Source: Pandoraea nosoerga
GTDB taxonomy: Bacteria; Pseudomonadota; Gammaproteobacteria; Burkholderiales; Burkholderiaceae
Direction: 5' to 3'
Length of the DNA: 64,000 bases
NCBI RefSeq assembly: GCF_902459585.1
Contig: NZ_CABPSC010000015.1
Span: 1-64,000 of the forward strand
In this document: positions 31,922 to 40,528 of the stretch, piece by piece
Layout of the letters: each line of letters begins with the position of its first letter
How positions within the stretch are numbered: the stretch's first letter is position 1
Notes under the pieces: model-generated
Database searches by the model: none
What the model was told of the DNA's origin: nothing
The model's input: only the letters and a program-made list of their open reading frames with translations
Position numbers and translations under genes: made by a program

Positions 31922-31950
31922 TTGACATCAAACCGACCAACTAGTAGATT
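31922..31950 (+). promoter_or_regulatory. Promoter of the tetR-type gene with embedded operator
   Basis: TTGACA (31922-31927), 17-nt spacer, TAGATT (31945-31950). The spacer and -10 contain ACCGACCAACTAG followed by a partial mirror (ATTGGT), a degenerate copy of the perfect palindrome at 32680-32701. This suggests autorepression. Confidence 0.65.
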
Positions 31951-32039
31951 GGTTGCCAGTATGCCTTGGCCCTGTGAACGCGTTGAAACCGTTGCACTCG
32001 CGAGGGCATTGCCAGAGGACTCATCGAGTGAGAGGACCC

Positions 32040-32627
32040 ATGAGTATCGAGTTGTCCCCGAGAGCGCTTGAAATCGTGCAGCACACGAGGCAGTTGCTCG
32101 CCGCCGGCGGATATCACGGGTTCAGCTACGCGGATCTGTCCGAGCGAGTGCATATCGGCAAGGCCAGCATTCATCACCACTTTCCGGGCAAGGCGGATCT
32201 GGTGCTGACCGTCGTCAGGATGCACCGCGCCCAGACGCTGGAAGGACTGGCGGCGCTCGACACGCGCGTCGAAGACCCGTTGGCGCGGCTGAGCGCGTAC
32301 ACCGATTACTGGGCCGAGTGCATTCGCGACGCAACGTTGCCGATCTGCATTTGCGCAGTGCTTGCCGCGGAATTGCCGTTGATCCCGCCCGAGATCGCTT
32401 CCGAGGTGCGCCGCTATTTCGACGACCTCGGCACGTGGATCGCGACGGTTCTGGCCGAAGGCGCGGCGCGAATGCGATTGACGCTGTACGGCGACGCCCG
32501 CACGCAGGCCCAGACCTTCATGTCGACGGTATATGGCGCCATGCTCACGGCGCGGGCGTCGGGCAATGCCGAATCGTTTCAGGCAGTCTCACGAATGGCC
32601 ATAGAACGCTTTCGCAAGTCGAATTGA
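32040..32627 (+). CDS. TetR/AcrR-family transcriptional regulator
   Basis: A 195-aa repressor. The N-terminal helix-turn-helix (about residues 8-55) reads ALEIVQHTRQLLAAGGYHGFSYADLSERVHIGKASIHHHFPGKADLV, classical for TetR. The C-terminal ligand domain contains several cysteines near ICICAVLAAEL, a trait shared with AcuR/NemR-like members that sense electrophiles; this is only suggestive. The ATG at 32040 follows GAGAGGA. Related palindromes overlap its own promoter and lie directly before the next gene, so it probably represses both itself and the membrane protein downstream. Confidence 0.88.
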   Translation: MSIELSPRALEIVQHTRQLLAAGGYHGFSYADLSERVHIGKASIHHHFPGKADLVLTVVRMHRAQTLEGLAALDTRVEDPLARLSAYTDYWAECIRDATLPICICAVLAAELPLIPPEIASEVRRYFDDLGTWIATVLAEGAARMRLTLYGDARTQAQTFMSTVYGAMLTARASGNAESFQAVSRMAIERFRKSN

Positions 32628-32679
32628 TCGCCGATTTGCGCGGTGGAGCGCAATAGCGCTCCTCTTTTTTCCCCATGCC

Positions 32680-32701
32680 ACCAACCAACTAGTTGGTTGG
32701 T
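32680..32701. promoter_or_regulatory. Perfect 22-bp palindrome, probable TetR operator
   Basis: ACCAACCAACT is followed immediately by its exact reverse complement. It lies 52 nt after the TetR-type gene stop and directly upstream of TTGACA (32708-32713), which may be the -35 for the downstream membrane-protein gene. A degenerate copy lies in the regulator's own promoter. Confidence 0.8.
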
Positions 32702-32794
32702 AGGTGGTTGACAGTGTGGCACTGCCGGCCGGACATGTTTCGATGCGTTCGTGCCATGCCGGCGCAGGGCTGTGCCTTGAAAAGGAGTCGTCTC

Positions 32795-33289
32795 ATGCCT
32801 CACCCCATTTCCGCGCTGGGCGCGGCTCATACGGTTGCCAGTCTGGTGACGTTCGCGGCCGGCGTCTACAGCTTTGTCCGGCATCGGACGATCGACATCG
32901 GTACGTCGTGCGCGAAGGTTTATCTGGCGGGCATGGTCTTGTCGGTCTTTTCGTCGTTCGGCTTGTCGAGCACGGGCCGCTTCAATGCAGGGCACGCGCG
33001 GGGCATATTGGCGTTGCTTGCAACGTCGGGCGGGTGGCTGGCCCCGCGCATGCGCTTGCTGGGACGCGCACGGATGTACCTCGCCCAGTTCTCATTCACG
33101 TTCAGCTTTTTCCTGTTGCTGGTGCCGGGGATCAACGAGACGCTGACACGGCTTCCGGCAGATCGCCCTCTGGCGGCCGGACCGGAATCGCCGCTGGTGC
33201 GCGGTGCGCTGCTGGCGTGGCTGGGTATCTTCGCCCTGGGCGCCACGATCCAGCTCCTTTGGCTGCGCGCACGCCGTGCTCGCGCATAG
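32795..33289 (+). CDS. Four-helix integral membrane protein of unknown function
   Basis: A 164-aa hydrophobic protein with four likely transmembrane segments (about residues 5-25, 42-60, 90-110 and 138-158) and an arginine-rich C-terminus. I do not recognise a defined family. The ATG at 32795 has AAAGGAG at good spacing. It is the likely target of the adjacent TetR-type repressor, because the perfect palindrome lies about 95 nt upstream of the start. By analogy with other TetR-membrane protein pairs, a role in stress or small-molecule handling is possible but not shown. Its stop is only 14 nt from the convergent MHYT-GGDEF-EAL gene. Confidence 0.75.
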   Translation: MPHPISALGAAHTVASLVTFAAGVYSFVRHRTIDIGTSCAKVYLAGMVLSVFSSFGLSSTGRFNAGHARGILALLATSGGWLAPRMRLLGRARMYLAQFSFTFSFFLLLVPGINETLTRLPADRPLAAGPESPLVRGALLAWLGIFALGATIQLLWLRARRARA

Positions 33290-33303
33290 CGTTCGCGCCG
33301 AAC

Positions 33304-35418
33304 TCAAGCCGCCCCCGGCACGAGGGCTTGTCCGCCCGTGCCTGCAAACCGGGTGTCCTTTGCCGCCACGTACTCGACGAACTCGTTCGCGGGCACGGGG
33401 CGGCCCAGGAGAAAGCCCTGCAGCGAGTCGCAGCCCAGGTCCGTGAGGAAGGCCTGCTGCTCCGCGGTTTCCACGCCCTCCGCGACAATACGCAAATTCA
33501 GTGACTGGCCGAGTGCGACGATGGCCGACACGATAGCGGCGTCTTCCGAATCGTGTGCCAGCTCGCTGACGAACTCCCGGTCGATCTTGAGCTCCGTCGC
33601 CGGAAGGCGTTTCAGATACATCAGGCTCGAGTAGCCCGTGCCGAAATCGTCGATCGAGATCTTCACGCCCATCTCGCTGAGTTCGCGCAGGATCCGAAGG
33701 CTCGTCTCGACGTCGCGCATGGCGGTCGACTCCGTGACCTCGATGGTCAGGCAGCTCGGGTCCAGTCCGTGCCGCTCGAGCGTCGTGCGCACCGTCTCGG
33801 TGAATCGCGCATGCGCGAACTGCAGTGAGGAGACGTTGACCGACACATCCCATTTCGTGAGCCCGCGCTCGCGCCATTCCTTCATCTGACGGCAGGCTTC
33901 GTTGAGCACCCATTCCCCCAGGGGGATGATCAGGCCACCCTTTTCCGCGATGGGGATGAACTGGTCGGGCGAGATGAGGCCGCGCGACGGGTGAATCCAG
34001 CGCACCAGCGCCTCGGCGCCGGTCACCGGGCCGTCAGGGGCGACGAATTTCGGCTGGAAGTGCAGCACCAGTTCGCCGCGGGCCAGGGCCGAGCGCAGGT
34101 CCATGACGAACTGCAACTGCTCGTGTACGTTGGCGTTCATCGACGCATCGAAGAAGCAATACGTATTCTTGCCGAGCGATTTGGCGTGATACATGGCCGC
34201 GTCGGCATTCGAGAGCAACGCTGCTTCGGACACGCCGTTATCTGGGTACATCGCGATCCCCACGCTGCCCGACACGAACAGGTCGTGCCCATGCACCGAG
34301 ACCGGCTTCCGGATTTCGGCGAGGAGCTTGTCTGCCAGCGTGGCGGCATCCGTCGGCTCGCTCACGTCGCCGAGCAGCACGAACTCGTCGCCGCCGACGC
34401 GCGCGATGGTGTCCCGGCTTCTCACGCATTTGGAAATACGCCGCGATATCTCTTGCAGCAGAAGATCGCCAATGGCGTGGCCGAACACGTCGTTGACGGC
34501 CTTGAAGCCGTCGAGATCGACGAACATCAGCGCGAAGCGGCCGTTCGCGTTCTCCGCGCGCTGGATCGCCTGATCCATCCGGTCTTGCAGCAGTTCGCGG
34601 TTGGGAAGCTTCGTGAGCGGATCGTGGAGGGCCAGATAGGTGAGTTCCTGATTGGCTTCGGCCAGCGACTTCGCGAGTTTCGACGTCTGCGATTCGAGCC
34701 GGAAGTCGAGCACCGACACCGTCAGCGCAATGGCCAGCACGGCGAGCGTGCCGACCACCACCACGACGGCGAGCCATCCGGTGGCGCCCGTGCTGCCCGC
34801 GGCGCGGCACACGATCCCGAACGGGAACTCGGCGGCGGCCATGCCGGTGTAATGCATGCCCACGATCGCCAGGCCCATGACGACGGCAGCACCCGCGCGA
34901 AGCTGGCGGGTCCTGGGCGAATGGCGGCGCAAGCTGAAGGCGATCCAGAGCGCGGCGCCCGAAGCGGCGATCGCAATCAGCACCGACAGGCAGAAGATCC
35001 ACGGCGTGTAATGAATGCCGGGCTCCATGCGCATTGCCGCCATGCCCGTGTAATGCATGCTGGCAACGCCAATGCCCATCAGAATCGCGCCGAACGCAAG
35101 GCGGTGCCAGGGCAGCGTGTCCAGGCACACGAGCCAGAGCGCGAAGGCCGAGAAGACCACGGCGATGAGCAGTGACAGCAGCGTGATGGCGGGGTCGTAG
35201 CCGAGCGGGATGGGCAGGTCGAACGCCAGCATCCCGATGAAGTGCATCGACCAGATGCCGACGCCCATGGCGAATGCGCCACCGGCGAGCCACCACCGGG
35301 CAACCGATCCGCGAGCGCTGACAATTCGTCCCGTCATGTCCAGCGCTGTGTAGGAAGCAAGCGTCGCTACAAGAATTGACAGGGCGACCAACAGCGGATC
35401 ATAGGTACTGACGTACAT
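33304..35418 (-). CDS. MHYT-GGDEF-EAL cyclic-di-GMP enzyme
   Basis: A 704-aa membrane protein. The N-terminal 230 residues form an MHYT sensor with seven helices and three repeats of the motif (SMHFIGM, SMHYTGM, GMHYTGM), a domain proposed to bind a metal such as copper and sense oxygen, CO or NO. A short coiled linker follows. The GGDEF domain has an intact RVGGDEF, and the EAL domain has GAEALVRW, DDFGTGYSSL and EGVET, so both cyclase and phosphodiesterase sites look complete. Domain order resembles YkoW-type and many pseudomonad proteins. The net activity cannot be read from sequence. About 700 bp upstream are gene-free. Confidence 0.93.
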   Translation of the reverse strand: MYVSTYDPLLVALSILVATLASYTALDMTGRIVSARGSVARWWLAGGAFAMGVGIWSMHFIGMLAFDLPIPLGYDPAITLLSLLIAVVFSAFALWLVCLDTLPWHRLAFGAILMGIGVASMHYTGMAAMRMEPGIHYTPWIFCLSVLIAIAASGAALWIAFSLRRHSPRTRQLRAGAAVVMGLAIVGMHYTGMAAAEFPFGIVCRAAGSTGATGWLAVVVVVGTLAVLAIALTVSVLDFRLESQTSKLAKSLAEANQELTYLALHDPLTKLPNRELLQDRMDQAIQRAENANGRFALMFVDLDGFKAVNDVFGHAIGDLLLQEISRRISKCVRSRDTIARVGGDEFVLLGDVSEPTDAATLADKLLAEIRKPVSVHGHDLFVSGSVGIAMYPDNGVSEAALLSNADAAMYHAKSLGKNTYCFFDASMNANVHEQLQFVMDLRSALARGELVLHFQPKFVAPDGPVTGAEALVRWIHPSRGLISPDQFIPIAEKGGLIIPLGEWVLNEACRQMKEWRERGLTKWDVSVNVSSLQFAHARFTETVRTTLERHGLDPSCLTIEVTESTAMRDVETSLRILRELSEMGVKISIDDFGTGYSSLMYLKRLPATELKIDREFVSELAHDSEDAAIVSAIVALGQSLNLRIVAEGVETAEQQAFLTDLGCDSLQGFLLGRPVPANEFVEYVAAKDTRFAGTGGQALVPGAA

Positions 35419-36123
35419 GAAAAATCTCTAATGAGCTTCTTGCGCCAGGGCGGGCGTCGCTGATGCCGTGCGGCGTTGCTGCCGTCCCTGGCGTCCTCGC
35501 GGTGCGAATTGGCTACTGATAGTTCGTTTTCGATCACCGCGCTTTTGCGAATCCTAACAGGATGCTTTGGAATTGCAACGCGAGGGCCCGCTCTCGTGGC
35601 GCCTGAGCGTGGTACATCCGCACGCGCGAGCAGCGACTGAGCACGTTCGGATGGACGTACTGGGAGCGGTGCGTCGGAATGCTCGGGGGAATCGTCGGCC
35701 TGGCGCTCACCGCGTCGCTCCCGGACGATCCATTGCTGCGGTGGGGAGGGTGCGTGCCGTTTTCATCGGCTTGGCGCCGATGCCGCAGGGCCCCTGAACC
35801 CGCAGGCATCTCGACGAATTCCACGAGGCGATGCCGGCCAGACGCGCCGGGCGCAGCCCCGTGGCCGAAGTACCGGCCAATCACCGCCGCGCTACGATAT
35901 CGGGCGGCAAGCGTTGTCGTTTTTGCCCGGCGATTGAAAATTCTACGAGGCGGGCCTCACGTGCGGCGCCCGCCGAGGCATCGCGCAAACGCTTATGCGG
36001 TATGGAATCAAGCCGTTGATTCTTTGGGGGATTCGCCGGCGCCGGCTGGTGCGCCCGGCTGAGCCGGCGCAAGGCCGGACGCCTGCCCGGCACGCCTCTT
36101 GCGAAAGCATCGGTTTTTGCTGC
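35419..36123. other. Gene-free stretch between the c-di-GMP gene and mscS
   Basis: About 700 bp divide the two divergent genes. Open frames of 100-130 codons exist on both strands, but their translations are Arg/Pro-rich and show no family motif or credible ribosome site. A small hairpin (CATCGGC / GCCGATG, near 35764-35782) is the only structure I see. It may contain long leaders or a decayed gene; I cannot support either. Confidence 0.5.
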
Positions 36124-36139
36124 AGGAGGATTCCGTTTG
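36124..36139 (+). promoter_or_regulatory. Strong RBS selecting a TTG start for the MscS gene
   Basis: AGGAGG at 36124-36129 is followed after 7 nt by TTG at 36137. The next in-frame ATG is about 33 codons downstream, inside the first membrane helix. Confidence 0.75.
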
Positions 36140-37228
36140 AAAATCAGCACGCTGAGCTCGCTCAAAGCTTTCGAATCGGTCTCCCCGGCCGACTGGGTCT
36201 TCGCTGCGATCGCCGTCGCGGCAAGCTACGCCATCATGTCGGGCATCTTGCGTCTCGCGCTGGGCCGCTTCGGCGCGCTCACGCGGCGTTTGAAGTCGCC
36301 GGGCGCGAACATGTTCGCGGAAGTGCTCGGGGCGACCCGGCAATTCGTGCTGTTGTTCGCGGCGCTGCTCATCGGCCTGAAGTCGCTCGATCTCGGCAAG
36401 CGGTGGGATGCCGCCATCGTTCATTGCTGGACGGTGCTGTTTTGCCTGCAGCTCGCGCTGTGGGTCAATCGCGCGGTGAACGTGTGGCAGACGCGGCGGA
36501 TGCAGCATCGCACGGCCGCGCCCGACAATCCGGTCATCGTGACGATGACGGCATGGACGCTGCGCGTGCTCGCCTGGGCGGTGCTGGTGCTCGCGATGCT
36601 GGCGAATTTCGGCGTCAACATCACCGCTTTCGTGGCCAGTCTCGGTATCGGCGGCGTGGCGGTGGCGCTGGCGGTGCAGAACGTGTTGAGCGACCTGTTC
36701 GCGTCGCTGGCCATCGGGCTGGACAAGCCGTTCGAAGTGGGTGACTTCATCGTCTTCAGCGACGTGGCGGGAACGATCGAGCGCATCGGGCTGAAGACCA
36801 CCCGCATTCGCAGCCTGAGCGGCGAGGAGATCATCTGCGGCAATACCGAACTGCTCAAGAACACGCTGCATAACTACAAGCGCATGTCCGAGCGGCGCAT
36901 CGTGTTTACTTTCAGCCTGTCGTACTACACCGTGCCCGACAAGCTGGCCCGCGTGCCGGCCATGGTGAAGCGCTCGGTGGAGGCGTCGGGCAAGACGCGC
37001 TTCGACCGAGCGCACTTCAAGCAGTTCGGCGTGAGCTCGCTCGACTTCGAAGTCGTGTACTTCGTGCTCAGTCCCGACTACAACCTGTACATGGATCTGC
37101 AGCAGGACATCAATCTGGCGCTCATGCGCGAATTCCTGCAGGAAGACATTCGGTTCGCGATTCCGGCGAGCGTGCAGTACTACGCACAGGCGCCCGAACC
37201 GCCTGCGGACGCGGCGCCGGCGCGCTGA
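36137..37228 (+). CDS. MscS-family mechanosensitive ion channel
   Basis: A 363-aa membrane protein. Four hydrophobic segments precede the conserved pore helix and beta domain: FVASLGIGGVAVALAVQNVLSDLFASLAIGLDKPFEVGDFI (about residues 170-210), then GTIERIGLKTTRIRSLSGEEIICGNTELLKNTLHNY. This is the MscS core; the cytosolic domain ends near residue 350. Such channels release osmolytes on hypo-osmotic shock. Initiation is at TTG with a consensus ribosome site; no ATG precedes the first helix. It differs from the small E. coli MscS in having an additional N-terminal helix. Confidence 0.92.
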   Translation: MKISTLSSLKAFESVSPADWVFAAIAVAASYAIMSGILRLALGRFGALTRRLKSPGANMFAEVLGATRQFVLLFAALLIGLKSLDLGKRWDAAIVHCWTVLFCLQLALWVNRAVNVWQTRRMQHRTAAPDNPVIVTMTAWTLRVLAWAVLVLAMLANFGVNITAFVASLGIGGVAVALAVQNVLSDLFASLAIGLDKPFEVGDFIVFSDVAGTIERIGLKTTRIRSLSGEEIICGNTELLKNTLHNYKRMSERRIVFTFSLSYYTVPDKLARVPAMVKRSVEASGKTRFDRAHFKQFGVSSLDFEVVYFVLSPDYNLYMDLQQDINLALMREFLQEDIRFAIPASVQYYAQAPEPPADAAPAR

Positions 37229-37359
37229 CTCCCGGGGCGGGCGCACGCCTGCCGGCTTGTCATATTGGCGTGGTACGATCGCCCACATCCACGTGACTCC
37301 ACGCCGTGGCATCGATCCAGCCGGGGTTCGCCGCGAGGCGACAAGATCAGGAGGCCAAC

Positions 37360-37977
37360 ATGTCTGCCGAGCAGAAGACGTTGCATCGCGGGTTCACCAT
37401 CATCACCGTTCTCGAGCGCCTGTCGAAGGGGCGGGCGCGGCTCTCGGCCAAGGTGCTGGCAAGCGACGAAGACCACAAGCGTCGCCTGGGCGGCAAGAAA
37501 CTTCTGCAAGCCAAGCGCTGGTTCGATCACTACGCGGACGATCTCGCGGCGCCGGTGATCGCGGGCCTCAAGCACACCATCGATCTCGAACTGGCCGCGG
37601 CCGGCAAGGCGCCGGCAAAGGCGGACGCAAAGGCAAAAGCGCCCGCCGGGTCGGCATCGGAAGGGATGAAGGACGGCAAGGGCGGTAAGGGCGGCAAGGG
37701 CGGTAAGGGTGGCAAGGGCGCCGAGGGCGGCAAGGGCGACAAGGGCGACAAGGGCGCCGAGGCCATCGTGGCCACCGAAGCGCCCGCAGCGGCCAAAGCC
37801 GTGAAGGCGTCCAGGGCGGCAGAAGTGGGCAAGCCTGTCAGGCTTGCGAAGGGCGCCAAAGCGTCGAGGGCGATCGAGCCGATCAAGCCGATCAAGCCGA
37901 TCAAGGGGGCGAAGGTGCAGGGCCCGCGCGTGGGTAACGGCGCGCCCGCGTCCGCGCCGGTGCGTCGCCCGGCATAA
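37360..37977 (+). CDS. Hypothetical protein with collagen-like Gly-Lys-Gly repeats
   Basis: A 205-aa lysine/alanine/glycine-rich protein, not recognised. The first 85 residues look folded (HRGFTIITVLERLSKGRARLSAKVLAS...LLQAKRWFDHYADDL). Then comes an Ala/Lys linker, nine consecutive X-Y-Gly triplets (five GKG, then AEG, GKG, DKG, DKG), another Ala/Lys stretch, and three PIK repeats before a basic tail. There is no signal peptide, so despite the collagen-like triplets it is probably cytoplasmic. The lysine-rich tail recalls histone H1-like, nucleic-acid-binding proteins. AGGAGG precedes the ATG at 37360. A terminator lies about 80 nt downstream. Confidence 0.7.
   Translation: MSAEQKTLHRGFTIITVLERLSKGRARLSAKVLASDEDHKRRLGGKKLLQAKRWFDHYADDLAAPVIAGLKHTIDLELAAAGKAPAKADAKAKAPAGSASEGMKDGKGGKGGKGGKGGKGAEGGKGDKGDKGAEAIVATEAPAAAKAVKASRAAEVGKPVRLAKGAKASRAIEPIKPIKPIKGAKVQGPRVGNGAPASAPVRRPA
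37674..37763 (+). repeat. 9-nt coding tandem repeat (GGCAAGGGC)
   Basis: Tandem GGYAAGGGC units encode the Gly-Lys-Gly triplets of the hypothetical protein. The unit is a multiple of three, so copy-number change would keep the frame. Confidence 0.8.
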
Positions 37978-38059
37978 CGTCTCTCGCAACATCTCTCGCG
38001 GTCCCGGGCACTGCGTTTTCTCGTCAAGCGCCCGCTCCGATCCATTCCGATCCGTTCCG

Positions 38060-38093
38060 ACGGCGCGCGCCTCCTGGCGACGCGCCGTTTTTC
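38060..38093 (+). terminator. Intrinsic terminator after the collagen-like gene
   Basis: ACGGCGCG / CGCGCCGT forms an 8-bp stem with a 13-nt loop. TTTT follows. Confidence 0.75.
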
Positions 38094-38179
38094 ATTGCGC
38101 CGTTGAAACAGTCATGGCGGCCGGTAACGGCATGGCGCCCGGCGTGCCCAGGGGGCATCGGACAACGAGATATGGCATG

Positions 38180-38198
38180 CGTAATGCCCATCATTACG
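38180..38198. promoter_or_regulatory. Palindrome upstream of the first porin
   Basis: CGTAATG-CCCAT-CATTACG is a perfect 7-bp inverted repeat with a 5-nt spacer. It lies about 290 bp upstream of the porin start in a 510-bp gap that otherwise holds the terminator above and no gene. It could be an operator or a small hairpin. Confidence 0.4.
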
Positions 38199-38488
38199 TT
38201 GGCCAAATCGATCCCGGGGCGCGCGGCATATGTCGCCGATTTCATGTGTTGCAAAGGCACCACTGGCGTGCCGAGTGTGACGGGAGCGTGTCAGAATGCA
38301 CCGGCTTGCACAACACCGACGGTGCTTTCCCGCGAAGGAAAGCGCCGTTTGTCGTTTGGTAAGTACTCCATTGCATATGCGGTTGCAGCAAAACGCGTCC
38401 CGCGAGGGGCGTGTGCCACCGACGTCAACGGGGGACGCCCGCCCAGGCGGGGCGAACAAATACAAGATCACTACCAAAGAGGATAACG

Positions 38489-39664
38489 ATGAAGCGCTTC
38501 CCACTCACGGTGCTGGCTGCGGCCAGCGTTGCCGTCGCCGCACCGGCGATGGCCCAGAGCAACGTCACGCTGTACGGTGTCATCGATGCCGGTATCGGCT
38601 ATGTGAACAATGTCGCGTCCGGCCTGAACGCCAAGGGCGCGCACAACGTCCAGGCCGTGAGCGGCATCGGCCAGGGCAACCGCTGGGGCCTCAAGGGCTC
38701 CGAAGATCTGGGCGGCGGCCTCAAGGCCGTCTTCCTGTTGGAAAACGGCTTCAGCCTGACCAATGGCAACTTGCTGCAGAACAGCCGCATGTTCGGCCGT
38801 CAGGCCTATGTGGGGCTGCAGAGCGCGCAGGCCGGCACGGTCACGATCGGCCGCCAGTACGACTCCGTCGTCGACTTCGTGAGCCCGATCACGTCGGCCA
38901 AGCAATGGGCTACGCAGTATGGCGCGCACGTGGGCGACATCGACAACCTCTACAACTCCTTCCGCATCAACAACTCGATCAAGTACACGAGCGCCAACTA
39001 CAGCGGTTTCTCGTTCGGCGCGCTGTACGGCTTCAGCAACGAAGCCAATACGGGCAATGGCACCGGCTTCTCGCATAACAACGCGTTCAGCCTGGGCGCT
39101 TCATACGCCAACGGTCCCCTGACGGCCGCGGTTGCGTACCTGCATCTGGCGAGCCCGGGCACGGCGAATGCCGGCGGTGCGGTCACCAACGATTACTCGA
39201 GCGCGACCGACATCTTCTACACGAGCGCGGTCGAGAAGCACGATATCGCCGCGGCCGGTGTGTCGTACCAGATCCAGGCGGCCACGGTCGGGTTCGTGTA
39301 CAGCTATGCGAAGGTGCGCTACGCGAACCAGTCGTCGATTCGTGTGAATACGTTCGAGCTCAACGGCAAGTACCAGGTCACGCCGAATCTGCTCGGCGGG
39401 CTCGCCTTTATCTACAGCGACGGCAGCGTGGGTGGTGCAACGGCCCTGAGCGGCATCAGCAACGGCACCAAGCCGCGCTGGTTCCAGATCAACGCGGGCG
39501 GCGTGTACGCGTTCAGCAAGCGCACCGAATCGTACCTGACGGGCGTCTATCAGCGTGCGACCGGCGATGCCGTGGTGGCGGCGATCGACAACGTGGGCGG
39601 GCCGACCGGCACTGGCGCCCAGTCGCAGATTGCCGTGATCGCGGGCCTGCGCCACAAGTTCTGA
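38489..39664 (+). CDS. Gram-negative trimeric porin (Burkholderiales type)
   Basis: A 391-aa outer-membrane general-diffusion porin. A 20-residue signal peptide ends APAMAQ, then SNVTLYGVIDAGIGYVNN, the characteristic first strand. RWGLKGSEDLGGGLKAVFLLENGF and FGRQAYVGLQS follow, and the C-terminus ends AGLRHKF with the terminal Phe recognised by the Bam complex. The 16-stranded barrel is inferred from family. The ATG at 38489 follows AGAGGA; an upstream frame extension is not homologous. The selectivity of the channel is unknown. Confidence 0.95.
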   Translation: MKRFPLTVLAAASVAVAAPAMAQSNVTLYGVIDAGIGYVNNVASGLNAKGAHNVQAVSGIGQGNRWGLKGSEDLGGGLKAVFLLENGFSLTNGNLLQNSRMFGRQAYVGLQSAQAGTVTIGRQYDSVVDFVSPITSAKQWATQYGAHVGDIDNLYNSFRINNSIKYTSANYSGFSFGALYGFSNEANTGNGTGFSHNNAFSLGASYANGPLTAAVAYLHLASPGTANAGGAVTNDYSSATDIFYTSAVEKHDIAAAGVSYQIQAATVGFVYSYAKVRYANQSSIRVNTFELNGKYQVTPNLLGGLAFIYSDGSVGGATALSGISNGTKPRWFQINAGGVYAFSKRTESYLTGVYQRATGDAVVAAIDNVGGPTGTGAQSQIAVIAGLRHKF

Positions 39665-39701
39665 TCTTTGCCGGCATCCAGCGCCCTGTTTCGGGCCGAA
39701 G

Positions 39702-39734
39702 ACGGGGGCCGTCGCGAGCGACGGGCCCCGTTTT
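39702..39734 (+). terminator. Terminator after the first porin
   Basis: ACGGGG-g-CCGTCG and CGACGG-g-CCCCGT form a 12-bp stem with one G-G mismatch and a CGAG loop. TTTT follows. Confidence 0.85.
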
Positions 39735-39773
39735 GCCTTGTGGGCGGGGCGTGCAATTCACGCGTTTTACGTG

Positions 39774-39779
39774 TATAAT
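39774..39779 (+). promoter_or_regulatory. -10 element upstream of rpsU
   Basis: A consensus TATAAT; I see no good -35 at 17 nt. It implies a leader of more than 300 nt for rpsU. The leader holds a small hairpin (CCTCA / TGAGG near 39820-39839) and no gene. Confidence 0.5.
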
Positions 39780-40103
39780 CCGCGTCTTGTCCAAATTTGG
39801 GCATTGCGGGAAGGGATCCTCACTGACGAACGATGAGGGTCTGCTTCGCCATCAATCAACCGTTCAGCCAGTCTGGAAGGCACGATGCGGGGCTCGCGGA
39901 TCGCGGGCGTGGCGTCGAGAGCCGATCGGGAGATCGCAGAGGAGGTGAGTCGCGGTCCCGCCGGATGTGGTGTAGTGCAGTCCGTCGCACGTCCGTTCGT
40001 CGCGCCCGGCAGGAGGGGACTCCAGCGGGGCGGTGAAGGGTATCGTTGCGCGGTAAGTTAAATTTCCGGCTTTCGAGAGCCGAATCACTATACGAGATAT
40101 TGC

Positions 40104-40316
40104 ATGACCAAGATCGTTATCAAAGACGGTGAACCCGTAGAAGTCGCACTGCGTCGCTTTCGCCGCGCCATCGACGGCACGGGCCTGATCAAGGAAGTCA
40201 AGGCACGCGCCGCTTACGAGAAGCCGACGGCCGAGCGCAAGCGCAAGAAGGCTGCCGCCGTGGCCCGCCTGCGCAAGCGCCTGCGCAGCCAGACGCTGAA
40301 GAAGAAGATGTACTGA
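40104..40316 (+). CDS. rpsU: 30S ribosomal protein S21
   Basis: A 70-aa very basic protein, the full length of bS21. It assists mRNA recognition on the 30S platform. It reads [19 protein letters not shown] at the start and ends [16 protein letters not shown]. Burkholderiales usually carry more than one rpsU paralogue, so this may be an additional copy and not the rpsU-dnaG-rpoD one; indeed no dnaG or rpoD follows. It is monocistronic, with a consensus -10 far upstream and a strong terminator directly downstream. Confidence 0.97.
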   Translation: MTKIVIKDGEPVEVALRRFRRAIDGTGLIKEVKARAAYEKPTAERKRKKAAAVARLRKRLRSQTLKKKMY

Positions 40317-40357
40317 GCGTGTCGTTGCGCCCTGGTGGCGCAGCACCATGCGAAGTG

Positions 40358-40386
40358 AAAAACCCGCCGTGAGGCGGGTTTTTTTA
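40358..40386. terminator. Terminator after rpsU
   Basis: AAAAACCCGCC / GGCGGGTTTTT stem with a GTGA loop and seven T. T-runs are present on both strands. Confidence 0.9.
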
Positions 40387-40528
40387 TGTGCCGGGGCGAC
40401 GAGCCGGTTTGATAAACTCGTCGCCTTCACCGCGCCCCGCCACCGGCCAATGCTGCGGATGCCCGACTCACGGTTCGATTCTCACGACTCGCCCACGACT
40501 CACCCACGGCTCAATTCCCCGATTCCCT

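Noticed and set aside
35534-35884. 116-codon open frame on the minus strand in the gene-free stretch
   Set aside because: No ribosome site, low-complexity Arg/Ser/Pro composition and no recognisable domain.
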